A DNA stretch of 64,000 nucleotides from Mesorhizobium sp. ES1-4. GTDB lineage: Bacteria; Pseudomonadota; Alphaproteobacteria; Rhizobiales; Rhizobiaceae. This document shows positions 29,210-38,565 of the stretch, piece after piece. The first letter of the stretch is position 1, and every line of letters begins with the position of its first letter. Under the pieces are notes generated by a model. That model did no database searches, was not told the DNA's origin, and was given only the letters and a program-made list of their open reading frames with translations. The translations under genes were made by a program, and so were the position numbers. The stretch spans positions 496,001 to 560,000 of the forward strand of contig NZ_JAIUGV010000001.1 of NCBI RefSeq assembly GCF_020164745.1, in the 5' to 3' direction.

Positions 29210-29497
29210 TCAGAATGTCATGGTCCGGCGGGACGCCAGGATTTTTTGCAGGACGGCACAGTCGATCTCCGCCGGCACCGGGCGTTCGCCCGTGATCAGC
29301 GGCAGGAATTCCGTGTCGGCAATATCGAGGAGCCTGTCATATTGATCGATTTCCTCGGCGGTCAAGGTGCCGATCTCGGCATCGGCGAAAATGCCGAGGA
29401 TGAGGTCCATCTCGCGCATGCCGCGATGCCAGGAGCGGAACAACAGCTTGCGGCGGTGAGGGTCCAGCCCCTCGCTTGATCGTTTCGTTCCGGTCAT
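29210..29497 (-). CDS. sdhE: Succinate dehydrogenase assembly factor SdhE
   Basis: A 95-residue helical protein that attaches FAD to SdhA and other flavoproteins. The family signature RGMREMD is in SWHRGMREMDLILG. ATG at 29497 gives the normal size; an upstream frame to 29578 overlaps the recG promoter and is not likely. The mfd-sdhE-recG neighbourhood is common in Rhizobiales. It sits 68 bases upstream of mfd and is divergent from recG. Confidence 0.93.
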   Translation of the reverse strand: MTGTKRSSEGLDPHRRKLLFRSWHRGMREMDLILGIFADAEIGTLTAEEIDQYDRLLDIADTEFLPLITGERPVPAEIDCAVLQKILASRRTMTF

Positions 29498-29589
29498 TGT
29501 GCCGCATCCTCGCTTCAAGCGGCGCATATAGCGTGGATAGTCGGCGGTGTCAGCCTTGCGCTGCGGCTGTCGCGACATAAGCTGACATC

Positions 29590-31698
29590 ATGCGTCCTTC
29601 CATCCTCGATCCGCTGTTTGTCCCGATCACCTCGCTTGCCGGCGTCGGGCCAAAGGTCGGCGGGCTAATCGAGAAGGTCGTGGCGGCAGATCTCGGCGAT
29701 CGCGCCGCGCGCGCCGGCGATCTCTTGTTCGTGCTGCCGCATACCGTCATCGACCGCCGCAACCGGCCTGGCATCGCCCTTGCCGCGGAAGGCGCCATCG
29801 TCACGCTGGACGTACGGATCGACCGCCACCAGCCGCCGCCGCGTGGCAACAGGTCGGTGCCGTACCGGGTCTACGCCCATGACGACACGGGTGAAATCGC
29901 ACTGACTTTCTTCCACGCCCATGCCGCCTATCTCGAAAAGGCGATGCCAGCGGGCGAACATGTTATCGTTTCCGGCCGCATGGAATGGTTCAACGGCCGC
30001 CCGTCGATGGTCCATCCCGACCATATCGCACTGGCCAGCGACGCCGAGAACCTGCCGCTGGTCGAGCCCGTCTATCCGTTGACGGCAGGGCTGTCGGGCA
30101 AGGTTCTGCGCCGTGCGATCGGCCAGGCGCTCGGCCGCCTGCCGGAACTGCCGGAATGGCAGGATGGCGCCTTCATGCGCCGGCAGAGCTTTATGTCCTT
30201 CGGCGACGCGCTGACCCGCATCCACTATCCCGCGGACCCCATCGATGTCGCGGTCGAAGGACCTGCATGGCGCCGCCTCGCCTATGACGAATTGCTCGCC
30301 GGCCAGGTCTCGCTGGCCCTGGTGCGGGCAAAGGTACGACGCCTGTCAGGCCGCCCCTTGATCGGCGATGACCGCATCGTCGAGAAATTGCGTACAGCCC
30401 TTCCCTATTCGCTCACTCCCTCGCAGGAATTCGCGCTCGCCGAAATCAATGCGGATCTCGCTGACCCCGAGCGCATGCTGCGGCTGCTGCAGGGCGATGT
30501 CGGCTCGGGCAAGACGGTGGTGGCGCTGCTTGCCATGGCACGCGCCGTCGAGGCCGGCGGTCAGGCCGCGCTGATGGCTCCGACCGACATCCTGGCACGC
30601 CAGCATCTGGCGACGATCACCCCGCTTGCGGCCAAGGTCGGCTTGCGCGTCGCCATCCTGACCGGCCGTGAAAAGGGCCGCGAGCGAGCCGAAACGTTGG
30701 CTGGTCTTGCCAGCGGCGAGATCGACATCGTCGTCGGGACCCACGCACTGTTTCAGGAAACGGTCACCTTCCACGACCTCGTCTTCGCTGTGATCGACGA
30801 ACAGCACCGCTTCGGCGTCCACCAGCGCCTTGCCATCACCGCGAAAGGCGACGCGCCCGACATGCTGGTGATGACCGCGACCCCCATCCCGCGCACGCTG
30901 GTGCTGACCGCCTTCGGCGACATGGATGTGTCGAAGCTGACGGAAAAGCCGGCTGGCCGCCAGCCGATCCGCACCGTCACGCTGCCGCTCGAACGGCTCG
31001 ACGAACTGGTCGGCCGCATGCTCGATGCCGTTGCGGATGGCCAGAAGATCTACTGGATCTGCCCGCTGGTCGAGGAATCCGAAGAGATAAAACTGATGTC
31101 GGCCGAGGATCGTTTCGCCTCGCTGAAGCCGCTGTTCGACGATCGCATCGGCCTTGTCCATGGCCGCATGAAGGGTGCCGAGAAGGACGAGGCGATGCGC
31201 GCCTTCAAGCAAGGCGAGACGCGCATCCTGATCGCCACCACGGTGATCGAAGTCGGCGTCGACGTTCCCGACGCCACCATCATGGTCATCGAACATGCCG
31301 AGCGCTTCGGCCTCGCCCAGTTGCACCAGCTGCGCGGCCGGGTCGGGCGCGGCGACAAGCCATCGTCCTGCGTGCTGCTCTACAAGGACCCGCTTGGCGA
31401 AACCGCCAAACGCCGGCTGTCGGTGATGCGTGACACAGAGGACGGCTTCCTGATCGCCGAGGAGGACCTGAAATTGCGCGGCGAAGGCGAATTGCTCGGC
31501 ACCCGCCAGTCCGGCACGCCGGGTTTCCAGGTGGCGCGCATCGAGGCGCATGCCGACCTTCTCGAAGCCGCCCGAGACGACGCCAGGCTCATCCTGTCGC
31601 GCGATCCGGAGCTGCAGTCCGACCGCGGCGAGGCCCTGCGCCTGCTGCTTTATTTGTTCGGGCGCGACGAGGCGGCGCGGCTTTTGCGCGCCGGGTGA
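29590..31698 (+). CDS. recG: ATP-dependent DNA helicase RecG
   Basis: A 702-residue branched-DNA helicase that regresses stalled replication forks and processes recombination intermediates. The N-terminal wedge domain includes an OB fold (about residues 50-150), followed by the SF2 motor with Walker A QGDVGSGKTVV near 303 and the DEQHRFG box near 403, then TATPIPRT and the C-terminal QLRGRVGRG motif. The last 49 bases overlap the convergent DUF502 gene. No upstream Shine-Dalgarno of note. Confidence 0.97.
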   Translation: MRPSILDPLFVPITSLAGVGPKVGGLIEKVVAADLGDRAARAGDLLFVLPHTVIDRRNRPGIALAAEGAIVTLDVRIDRHQPPPRGNRSVPYRVYAHDDTGEIALTFFHAHAAYLEKAMPAGEHVIVSGRMEWFNGRPSMVHPDHIALASDAENLPLVEPVYPLTAGLSGKVLRRAIGQALGRLPELPEWQDGAFMRRQSFMSFGDALTRIHYPADPIDVAVEGPAWRRLAYDELLAGQVSLALVRAKVRRLSGRPLIGDDRIVEKLRTALPYSLTPSQEFALAEINADLADPERMLRLLQGDVGSGKTVVALLAMARAVEAGGQAALMAPTDILARQHLATITPLAAKVGLRVAILTGREKGRERAETLAGLASGEIDIVVGTHALFQETVTFHDLVFAVIDEQHRFGVHQRLAITAKGDAPDMLVMTATPIPRTLVLTAFGDMDVSKLTEKPAGRQPIRTVTLPLERLDELVGRMLDAVADGQKIYWICPLVEESEEIKLMSAEDRFASLKPLFDDRIGLVHGRMKGAEKDEAMRAFKQGETRILIATTVIEVGVDVPDATIMVIEHAERFGLAQLHQLRGRVGRGDKPSSCVLLYKDPLGETAKRRLSVMRDTEDGFLIAEEDLKLRGEGELLGTRQSGTPGFQVARIEAHADLLEAARDDARLILSRDPELQSDRGEALRLLLYLFGRDEAARLLRAG

Positions 31699-32402
31699 GG
31701 TCCTAGCCGCGGGTTGGCCATGGTTCCGTTGATCGGCTCGCCATTCAACGTCACTATCTTGGTTTTCACTTCCGGCGCCACCAGCCCGGCCGACACGATC
31801 AGCTTGGCGCCGTCCTCGATCGTCATGTCGAGCAGCACGATGTCAGACTTCAGCACATACATCAGGAAACCGGTCGTCGGGTTCGGCGTGCAAGGCATGA
31901 ACACCGCGATCAGCGGATCGCCTTCCTGATCGAGTTTCTGATTGATCTCGGTTTCCTTCTCGCTGGCGACAAACACCAGCGACCACACGCCCTTGCGTGG
32001 ATATTCGACCAGCCCGACCTGACGGAACATGTCCCCTTTGTTCGACAGCACGGTCTCGAAAATCTGCTTCAGCGAGCCATAGATGCCGCGCACCAGCGGC
32101 ATGCGGCCAAGCAGGCGCTCGCCGAAACCGACAATGGCGCGGCCGACAATGTTGGCAGCAAGGAAACCGATCAGCGTGATCAGGATCAGCGCGACGATCA
32201 GCCCGAATCCGGGAACCGGGAACGGCAGGTAGGTGTCGGGGCTGTAACGCGCCGGAATATAGGGTTTGACCCAGGAATCGACCCAGCCGATGAAGGACCA
32301 GGCGATATAGGCGGTGATCGCCAGCGGCGCGCAGACGATGAAGCCCGTGAGGAAATAGTTCCTCAGCCGGGTCATGCCGGAAGTCCTGGGAGCGTCTGAC
32401 AT
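31650..32402 (-). CDS. DUF502 membrane protein
   Basis: A 250-residue inner-membrane protein. Two hydrophobic helices (about 10-35 and 60-90, FIVCAPLAITAYIAWSFIGW and GFGLIVALILITLIGFLAAN) flank a WVDSWVKPYIPARY loop, and the C-terminal half is a soluble beta-rich domain with NPTTGFLMYVLKSDIVLLDM. This is the DUF502 family, found in many bacteria and plant chloroplasts (COV-type) with no defined biochemical role. Its tail overlaps recG. Confidence 0.88.
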   Translation of the reverse strand: MSDAPRTSGMTRLRNYFLTGFIVCAPLAITAYIAWSFIGWVDSWVKPYIPARYSPDTYLPFPVPGFGLIVALILITLIGFLAANIVGRAIVGFGERLLGRMPLVRGIYGSLKQIFETVLSNKGDMFRQVGLVEYPRKGVWSLVFVASEKETEINQKLDQEGDPLIAVFMPCTPNPTTGFLMYVLKSDIVLLDMTIEDGAKLIVSAGLVAPEVKTKIVTLNGEPINGTMANPRLGPHPARKSRAASSRPNK

Positions 32403-32482
32403 GGTTCACCGGGGCGCGGGTTGCGGCTCGACACTAGTGAACCGGAAGACGCTTTGGAACTGCTAAGTTTTTAAAGGTCCTG

Positions 32483-32782
32483 CTATGCGGCTGCTTCCAG
32501 AGGCGCGATCTTCTCAAGTTCCGGCGCCAGCTTCTTCGCCTCGGTCTCAAGCTCGTAAGCCTGCTGAAAATTCATCCAGAATTCAGGCGTGGTGTTGAAA
32601 AACCTGGCGAGGCGAAGGGCCGTGTCGGGAGTCAAGCCGATTTCCTCTTTGGCAATGCGTTCAATACGGGTGCGCGGAAGATTGAGCTCTTTCGCCAGCG
32701 CGCCTGCACTCATGCCGAGCGGGACGAGATATTCTTCACGCAGGAATTCTCCAGGATGAACTGGACGTGCGAACTTGAGCAT
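32483..32782 (-). CDS. higA: HigA-family antitoxin, apparently orphaned
   Basis: A 99-residue HTH antitoxin. The HPGEFLREEYLVPLGMSAGALAKEL start and the following SAGALAKELNLPRTRIERI helix-turn-helix match HigA of the HigBA toxin-antitoxin systems, where the antitoxin binds the operator and neutralises the RelE-like HigB mRNase. The usual order is higB first, then higA; upstream of this gene only fragments of higB remain (see 32821-32985), so the antitoxin is probably an orphan. It may still repress or protect against other HigB toxins. Confidence 0.9.
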   Translation of the reverse strand: MLKFARPVHPGEFLREEYLVPLGMSAGALAKELNLPRTRIERIAKEEIGLTPDTALRLARFFNTTPEFWMNFQQAYELETEAKKLAPELEKIAPLEAAA

Positions 32783-32820
32783 GGTTGAGGACTCCTCAAG
32801 GGTTCAGGGCAAGTGCCCGT

Positions 32821-32985
32821 TGAATATTGCCCAACGCGACTCCCTTTCAGGGCTTCCAGATGGTTGCCGGGCGGCGATCGAAGGTCATTCAGCTGGGCAG
32901 CATTGGCAATCGCGCGAAGACGACGTTCGCCACGACCAACCAAATCCGACGGAAAGCCTTTTGGCGCATCGATCGATACAAATTT
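32821..32985 (-). pseudogene. higB: Remnant of HigB toxin gene
   Basis: Reading the minus strand from 32985 to 32821 gives a HigB-like segment, KFVSIDAPKGFPSDLVG and then RRLRAIANAAQLNDLR-SPPGNHLEALKGSRVGQYS. The PPGNxLEALKGxRxGQ block is the HigB hallmark. The N-terminal start with the MIxSF motif and the C-terminal IRINxQWRICF block are missing, and the stretch after GQYS leads directly to the higA ribosome binding area, suggesting an internal deletion. So the toxin has lost its catalytic end and cannot be active. It abuts the end of glmS. Confidence 0.72.
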
Positions 32986-33014
32986 GCCGAGGCAAAAATG
33001 GGGGTTGCCGATAG

Positions 33015-34838
33015 CTATTCCACCGTCACCGATTTCGCCAGATTGCGCGGCTGATCGACGTCGGTGCCCATGAACACGGCGGCGAAATAGGCGAGCATCT
33101 GGATCGGAAGCGCATAGATGATGGGCGAGATGATTTCCGGCACATCCGGGAGCACGATCGTCTCCATCGTCTTCACGCTCACCTGCGCCGCGCCCTTGGC
33201 GTCGGTGATCAGGATGATCTTGCCGCCGCGCGCCGCCACTTCCTGCATGTTGGACACGGTTTTCTCGAAGATGCGGTCATGCGGCGCAATCACGATCACC
33301 GGCATGTTCTCGTCGATCAGCGCTATCGGCCCGTGCTTCAGCTCGCCCGCCGCATAGCCCTCGGCATGGATGTAGGAAATCTCCTTGAGCTTCAGCGCCC
33401 CTTCCATCGCCAGCGGGAAATTGGTGTCGCGGCCGAGATAGAGCACATCCTTGTAGCGCGAGATCTCGCGCGCGATCCGCTCGATCTGCTCTTCGAGCTT
33501 CAGCACCTGGTTGGCGTAGCGCGGTGCCTCCGACAAAGCGCGTACCAGCGCCTTCTCCTCTTCGCTTGAGATCGTGCCGCGCGCGACGCCCGCGCGCACC
33601 GCGAGCGAAGCCAGCACCGAGAGCTGGCAAGTAAAAGCCTTGGTGGAAGCGACGCCGATCTCGGGGCCGGCAAGCGTCGGCAGCACGACGTCGGATTCGC
33701 GCGCCATGGTCGATTCCCGCACATTGACGACGGCGCCGATCTTCATGCCTGCCTTGCGGCAGTAGCGCAGCGAAGCCAGCGTATCGGCGGTCTCGCCCGA
33801 CTGCGAGATGAAGAAGGCGGCATCGTTGGCCGACAGCGGCATCTCCCGGTAGCGGAACTCCGAGGCGACATCGATGTCGACCGGCAGCCGCGCATAGCGC
33901 TCGAACCAGTATTTGCCGATCAGGCCGGCGAGATAGGCAGTGCCGCAGGCGGAGATGGCCAGGCGGCCAATCTTGGCGAAGTCGAATGGCAGGTCGAGCG
34001 GCTTCGAGACGCCGGAGACGAAATCGACGTAGTGCGCCAGCGTATGCGAGATCACCTCGGGCTGCTCATGGATTTCCTTCTCCATGAAATGGCGGCGGTT
34101 GCCCTTGTCGACCATGAAGCTGGTCGACAGCGACTGCTGGCGCTTGCGGTCCACCTTTTTGCCGTCGATGTCGAAAATGGCGACGCTGTCACGGCGCACC
34201 ACCGCCCAGTCGCCATCCTCGAGATAGGTGATCGAGTTGGTGAACGGAGCGAGCGCGATCGCATCCGAGCCCAGGAACATCTCGCCATCGCCATGGCCGA
34301 CGGCCAGCGGCGGGCCGTTGCGCGCGCCGACAATCAGATCCTCGTCGTCCTTGAACATGATGGCCAGCGCAAAAGCGCCTTCCAGCCGCTTCAGCGCCTG
34401 ATGCGCCGCCTCAACCGGCTTCAGCCCCTTGGCAAGCTCGCGCGCCACCAGATGTGCCACGACCTCGGTGTCGGTCTGCGACGAAAAGGAATAGCCGGCG
34501 CGCGTCAGCTCGTCGCGCAGTTCGGCGAAATTCTCGATGATGCCGTTGTGGACGATGGCGACGCCGTTCGAAAAGTGCGGGTGCGCATTGGTCTCGTTGG
34601 GCACGCCGTGCGTTGCCCAGCGCGTGTGGCCGATGCCGATCGTGCCGTCGAGCGGGTCATCCTTGAGCCGGCGTTCGAGGTTGACCAGCTTGCCCTCGGC
34701 GCGGCGGCGGCCGAGTTCGCCCTTTTCGACGGTGGCAACGCCCGCCGAGTCATAGCCGCGATATTCCAGCCGCTTCAACGCGTCGACGATGAGCGGCGCA
34801 ACCTGCGAACGGCTGACAATTCCAACGATACCGCACAT
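33015..34838 (-). CDS. glmS: Glutamine--fructose-6-phosphate aminotransferase
   Basis: A 607-residue enzyme that makes glucosamine 6-phosphate, the first step of UDP-GlcNAc synthesis. After Met, the N-terminal Cys2 in MCGIVGIV is the nucleophile of the class II glutaminase domain, with RWATHG and DTEVVAH typical contacts. Two SIS domains follow (about 285-420 and 455-595), with the SQSGET phosphate-binding loop, and the chain ends in NLAKSVTVE. No upstream ribozyme or riboswitch was seen. It is next to glmU on the same strand, with a 162-base gap. Confidence 0.97.
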   Translation of the reverse strand: MCGIVGIVSRSQVAPLIVDALKRLEYRGYDSAGVATVEKGELGRRRAEGKLVNLERRLKDDPLDGTIGIGHTRWATHGVPNETNAHPHFSNGVAIVHNGIIENFAELRDELTRAGYSFSSQTDTEVVAHLVARELAKGLKPVEAAHQALKRLEGAFALAIMFKDDEDLIVGARNGPPLAVGHGDGEMFLGSDAIALAPFTNSITYLEDGDWAVVRRDSVAIFDIDGKKVDRKRQQSLSTSFMVDKGNRRHFMEKEIHEQPEVISHTLAHYVDFVSGVSKPLDLPFDFAKIGRLAISACGTAYLAGLIGKYWFERYARLPVDIDVASEFRYREMPLSANDAAFFISQSGETADTLASLRYCRKAGMKIGAVVNVRESTMARESDVVLPTLAGPEIGVASTKAFTCQLSVLASLAVRAGVARGTISSEEEKALVRALSEAPRYANQVLKLEEQIERIAREISRYKDVLYLGRDTNFPLAMEGALKLKEISYIHAEGYAAGELKHGPIALIDENMPVIVIAPHDRIFEKTVSNMQEVAARGGKIILITDAKGAAQVSVKTMETIVLPDVPEIISPIIYALPIQMLAYFAAVFMGTDVDQPRNLAKSVTVE

Positions 34839-35000
34839 GCAGACAGTCCCCGATTGCCCGTGGAAAACCAGCGCTATTTAAGCGTGGCCGGCCTGCCGCG
34901 AAAGTCACATTGCATTTCGTCCGGTGTAACGGACGCTTGCGCACGCATGCACCATGACACACCGCTCTTGCAATCCGGTTACTGCGATCGTTCGGTTTTT

Positions 35001-36371
35001 TCAGCTCGGGTTTTGCTTCTTCTTCGCCGCCGCTGCCGACGCAAAGCGCTCCCGCAATTCCTTGCCCTTGCCGGGGATCGTCTTCTGGCGAGCCCGGCCG
35101 AAGGCCAGCGCGTCGTCGGGAACGCTTTCGGTGATGACGCTGCCCGAGGCTATATAGCCGCCATTGCCGATGGTGACCGGCGCCACCAGCGAGGAATTGG
35201 AGCCGATGAAGGCGCCTTCGCCGATATCGGTGAAGAATTTCGAATAGCCGTCGTAGTTACAGGTGATGGTGCCGGCACCGATATTGGCTCCGGCGCCGAC
35301 GCGCGCGTCGCCAATATAGGTCAGGTGATTGACCTTGGCGCCTTCCTCGACCACGGCCTGCTTGACCTCGCAGAAATTGCCGACCTTGGCCTTGTTCCTG
35401 AGATCGGCGCCTGGCCGCAGCCGTGCGAACGGCCCGACATCGCAATTGGACGCAATGCTGGCGCCTTCGATGTGGCTGAAGGCGTGGATCTTGGCGCCGC
35501 CGGCAATTTTTACGCCCGGGCCGAACCAGACATTGGGTTCGACGATCGTGTCGGCGCCGATCTCGGTGTCGTGCGAGAAATAGACCGTCTCCGGCGCGAT
35601 CAACGTCACGCCCGACAGCATGGCCTCCTGCCGCCGGCGCGTCTGCCAGATGCCTTCGGCCTGCGCCAGCTCGGCACGGTTGTTGATGCCGAGCGCATTC
35701 TCGAAACTGGCTTCGGTGGCGACCACATCGAGACCTTGCGCGCCCGCGATCTCGACGATGTCGGTGAGGTAATACTCACCCTTGGCGTTGGTGTTGCCGA
35801 CCGCGTCGAGCAGTTTCAGCGCATGCTCACCGGCCACCGCCATCATGCCGGCATTGCAGAAGCCGATTTTCTTTTCCGCCTCGGAGCAATCCTTTTCCTC
35901 GCGGATGGCGATCAGCTTGCCGCCCTTTTCGACCAGCCTGCCATAGCCGTTTGGAACGGGAGGACGGAAGCCGATCACCACGACGGCCGCGCCTTCGGCA
36001 AGCTTAAGCCGCGCCAGCGTCAGCGCTTCCGCATCGATAAGCGGCGTGTCGCCGAACATGACCAGAATGTCGTCATAACCCCTTGCTATCGCTTCACGCG
36101 CGGCAAGAACGGCATGCGCCGTACCCAAGCGCTCCGCCTGCACGAATGTCTCTGCCTTCGGTGAGAATTTCGCCACCGCCTTGCGCATCTCTTCCGCGCC
36201 GTGGCCGATCACGATCGCCTCGCTGCTGGCGCCGGCAGCTTCGGCCGCCTTCACCACATGGGCCACCATCGGCAACCCGGCGATCTGGTGCAGCACCTTC
36301 GGCAACGCGCTCTTCATGCGCGTGCCTTCGCCGGCGGCGAGAATGACGGACAGGCAGGATCTCTGGCTCAT
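35001..36371 (-). CDS. glmU: Bifunctional UDP-N-acetylglucosamine pyrophosphorylase / glucosamine-1-phosphate acetyltransferase
   Basis: A 456-residue enzyme that acetylates glucosamine 1-phosphate and then uridylylates the product to UDP-GlcNAc. The N-terminal nucleotidyltransferase has the [10 protein letters not shown] loop (about residues 10-19). Residues 250 to 420 are left-handed beta-helix hexapeptide repeats, with the catalytic region containing [20 protein letters not shown] at 36371 ([16 protein letters not shown]) gives the normal start; an extension to 36428 is not used. Its product feeds lipid A, peptidoglycan and Nod-factor synthesis. glmU precedes glmS in transcription order. 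Confidence 0.97.
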   Translation of the reverse strand: MSQRSCLSVILAAGEGTRMKSALPKVLHQIAGLPMVAHVVKAAEAAGASSEAIVIGHGAEEMRKAVAKFSPKAETFVQAERLGTAHAVLAAREAIARGYDDILVMFGDTPLIDAEALTLARLKLAEGAAVVVIGFRPPVPNGYGRLVEKGGKLIAIREEKDCSEAEKKIGFCNAGMMAVAGEHALKLLDAVGNTNAKGEYYLTDIVEIAGAQGLDVVATEASFENALGINNRAELAQAEGIWQTRRRQEAMLSGVTLIAPETVYFSHDTEIGADTIVEPNVWFGPGVKIAGGAKIHAFSHIEGASIASNCDVGPFARLRPGADLRNKAKVGNFCEVKQAVVEEGAKVNHLTYIGDARVGAGANIGAGTITCNYDGYSKFFTDIGEGAFIGSNSSLVAPVTIGNGGYIASGSVITESVPDDALAFGRARQKTIPGKGKELRERFASAAAAKKKQNPS

Positions 36372-36568
36372 GAAAGGACAACCATATGAAATGCGTCGGG
36401 AATCGAGGCAGGATAGCAGCGGTGCCATGCTGCACCAATGCGGTTAAATTCCGGTGAGATCGGCGGTCACGGCTGGAGCGAAGTGTGACGGTCGCATATC
36501 ACTTCATCCAAAATAAATACTCTGTCGGTATTGCTGTTGGAAAATTTCATTTTTGCAAAAAAGTTCGC

Positions 36569-36784
36569 ATGAGAACCTTATACAAAATCTTCAACGCTTT
36601 GGTTGTCTTCTTCATAGGGGCAAGCATTGGCAGTGTTGCAGGCATCGTTCTTATCATTATTCTAACAGTAGAATCAGACGTTTCGGGATTTCTAGAAAAG
36701 TCTTTTATTGTTGTCCCCATATGTGCCTTGATCGGCGGACTTGGGTCCCTGTTCGTATTCGGCCCTATGGGACAGCGGGAATGA
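36569..36784 (+). CDS. Small AT-rich two-helix membrane protein, unknown
   Basis: A 71-residue ORF from the ATG at 36569 to the stop at 36784; the same frame could start from a GTG at 36485 with 28 more residues. Two hydrophobic helices are visible: IFNALVVFFIGASIGSVAGI to about residue 28 and SFIVVPICALIGGLGSLFVF. The region has a markedly lower GC content than its flanks (my estimate about 42 per cent), and codon use is unlike its neighbours, which points to foreign origin or relaxed selection. No homolog is recognised. The reading is plausible, but expression is unproven. Confidence 0.5.
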   Translation: MRTLYKIFNALVVFFIGASIGSVAGIVLIIILTVESDVSGFLEKSFIVVPICALIGGLGSLFVFGPMGQRE

Positions 36785-36819
36785 TATCGCAAACATCACT
36801 GGTAAGATCAAAATCAAGC

Positions 36820-37566
36820 CTACCCCAACCGCCCCAACACCGGAAAATTCTCCAGCAGCCAGTAGGACACCGTCTGCACGCCGCCGGTAAGGAAAAACAC
36901 GCCGGCGACCACCAGCAGCGCGCCGATCGCCTTCTCGACGCGGCCGAGATGGACGCGGAATTTGCCGAGGAAGCGCATGAAGGCGCCGGAAAACAGCGCG
37001 GCGATCAGGAACGGTATGCCCAGCCCCAGCGAATAGGCGGCAAGCAGCAGCGCGCCTTCGCCCACCGTCTCGCGGCCGCCGGCCAGCGTCAGGATCGGCC
37101 CGAGCACCGGGCCGATGCACGGCGTCCAGCCGAAGGCGAAGGCCAGGCCCATCACATAGGCGGCGACGGCGCTGGCCGGTTTGCCCTGCGACTGGAAGCG
37201 CGCCTCGCGTGACAACAGCGGGATGCGCAGGATGCCGAGAAAATTCAGGCCCATCAGGATGATCAGCACGCCGGCGCCCATGGCCAATGGTTCCTGCCAG
37301 ACGCGCAGCAGCCGGCCGATGGTCGAAGCGCCCGCGCCCAGCGTGACGAATACGGTAGAGAAGCCGAGCACGAAGGCGATCGAGGAATAAAGCAGCGCGC
37401 CGCGCGCGCCTTCCCTTGCCGTCACGCCGGCATTGCCGCGGAAATCGTCGACCGAGACGCCGGCCATGTAGCAGAGATAGGGCGGCACCAGCGGCAGCAC
37501 GCATGGCGACAGGAACGAGATGGCCCCCGCCCCGACCGCGCTGACATAACCGATGTCCAATGCCAT
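36820..37566 (-). CDS. ccdA: CcdA-type cytochrome c biogenesis membrane protein
   Basis: A 248-residue six-helix inner-membrane protein of the DsbD/CcdA family, which carries electrons from thioredoxin across the membrane for cytochrome c maturation or other periplasmic thiol proteins. Both redox-cysteine motifs are present: SPCVLPLVP in helix 1 and TPCIGPVLGP in helix 4. ATG at 37566 (MALDIGYVS) is the family start; a frame extending to 37689 has a non-conserved tail. No thioredoxin-like partner is next to it. Confidence 0.93.
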   Translation of the reverse strand: MALDIGYVSAVGAGAISFLSPCVLPLVPPYLCYMAGVSVDDFRGNAGVTAREGARGALLYSSIAFVLGFSTVFVTLGAGASTIGRLLRVWQEPLAMGAGVLIILMGLNFLGILRIPLLSREARFQSQGKPASAVAAYVMGLAFAFGWTPCIGPVLGPILTLAGGRETVGEGALLLAAYSLGLGIPFLIAALFSGAFMRFLGKFRVHLGRVEKAIGALLVVAGVFFLTGGVQTVSYWLLENFPVLGRLG

Positions 37567-37848
37567 TCCAAAGCTCCGACTGTTCTGGCGACGGTATAGC
37601 GACGCACCGCCCTGTGCGCCAATCACCAATGTGTGGCAACCGGTCGCTGTTTGGGCAATCGCACCGCCCCGAATTCCACTGCGCACCAAGCCAAGTACGA
37701 TCGAACCGGAGGAATTGTTACTGGCAACCGCGTCCGACAGCCATCGATGACGGCAAGCCTTCTCGGGAAGAAAGCACCCGTGCGCGGCGTTGACACAACG
37801 AGGCCGCGATTTCCCGCGGGTCTCAAGATATCAGCCAGGGAGATTTTC

Positions 37849-38226
37849 ATGAAAATGATAGCCACAGGGCTTGCCGCACTGCTGCTCAGCACCGCCGCAT
37901 CCTTCGCTGCCGAGGCGTGGAAGGAAGGCGAGGTCGGCGGTACCAAGATCTATACCGACGCCATGGGCATGACGCTCTACACCTATGACAAGGATGAGAA
38001 GGGCAAGAGCAATTGCTACGACAAATGCGCGGCCAACTGGCCGCCGCTCAAAGCCGAGGCCGGTGCCAAGGCGGAAGGCGAATGGAGCGTTGTCGACCGC
38101 ACCGACGGCACCAAGATGTGGGCCTATGACGGCAAGCCGGTCTACACCTTCATCAAGGACAAGAAGGCTGGCGACATGAACGGTGACGGCGTCGCTGGCG
38201 TCTGGCACGTCGTCAAGGCCAACTAA
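37849..38226 (+). CDS. Secreted-repeat (COG4315) protein
   Basis: A 125-residue exported protein. A Sec signal peptide (about 1-21, AASFAAEA) is followed by two repeats of the secreted-repeat family, with TLYTYDKDEKGKSNCYDKC and VYTFIKDKKAGDMNGDG. The cysteine pair in CYDKCAANWPPL is conserved. Such small proteins are often induced by stress or secreted to the surface, but the role is unknown. The ATG at 37849 is the first of the signal peptide; a longer frame reaching 37633 has no RBS. CcdA is divergent upstream and might reduce its disulfide, a guess. Confidence 0.85.
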   Translation: MKMIATGLAALLLSTAASFAAEAWKEGEVGGTKIYTDAMGMTLYTYDKDEKGKSNCYDKCAANWPPLKAEAGAKAEGEWSVVDRTDGTKMWAYDGKPVYTFIKDKKAGDMNGDGVAGVWHVVKAN

Positions 38227-38565
38227 GCCCGCCCTGCTCTTCGCCTGCCTGCGGGCAAGCTGGTCGCCGCGTTCCTTCATGCAGCCGGCGGCCAGCATCG
38301 ATCAGCGGCATTGCCCGGCGCGGTCTACGACTCGCCCGGAGTTTGAAGCGGTCGCTTCCGCCGACTCCCGGCCGCCCTCGCCCTTGACCGGAATTCCGTG
38401 ATTTCTCCATACACTCTAAGAGTGTATCGCTGGCGGCACCCTTGCAATTTGGCCACGTCCCCTTGACCGGATGCAAAAGCGCGGCCATGTGAGCGACAAC
38501 CAGAAACGAGATTTCGTCGCGCGCAGCGGAATTCTTCTGCCGCATCACAGCTGATATGAGACCTC
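38227..38565. other. Intergenic region upstream of topA
   Basis: This 339-base gap has no supported gene. It holds a perfect hyphenated palindrome at 38409-38427 (annotated separately). A TTGACC box at about 38386-38391 lies some 17-19 bases before the palindrome, so a topA promoter overlapping it is possible. Confidence 0.55.
38409..38427. promoter_or_regulatory. Operator-like palindrome upstream of topA
   Basis: The sequence ATACACTCTAAGAGTGTAT is a perfect 8-base inverted repeat around a 3-base spacer (TAA). It is about 140 bases upstream of the topA start codon in an otherwise plain intergenic region. The arrangement resembles MarR- or TetR-type repressor sites. No transcription-factor gene is next to it, so it may be a member of a regulon controlled from elsewhere. 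Confidence 0.45.

Noticed and set aside
25831-29295. 1154-codon open frame on the plus strand opposite mfd
   Set aside because: It mirrors mfd in the antisense frame, a common result of high GC at third codon positions; the translation is low in complexity and mfd is certain.
34839-35000. Possible glmS ribozyme or riboswitch in the leader of glmS
   Set aside because: The 162-base gap shows no conserved glmS ribozyme core, and this element is typical of Firmicutes.
34032-36164. 710-codon plus-strand frame across glmS and glmU
   Set aside because: It is antisense to two well supported genes and crosses their intergenic gap.
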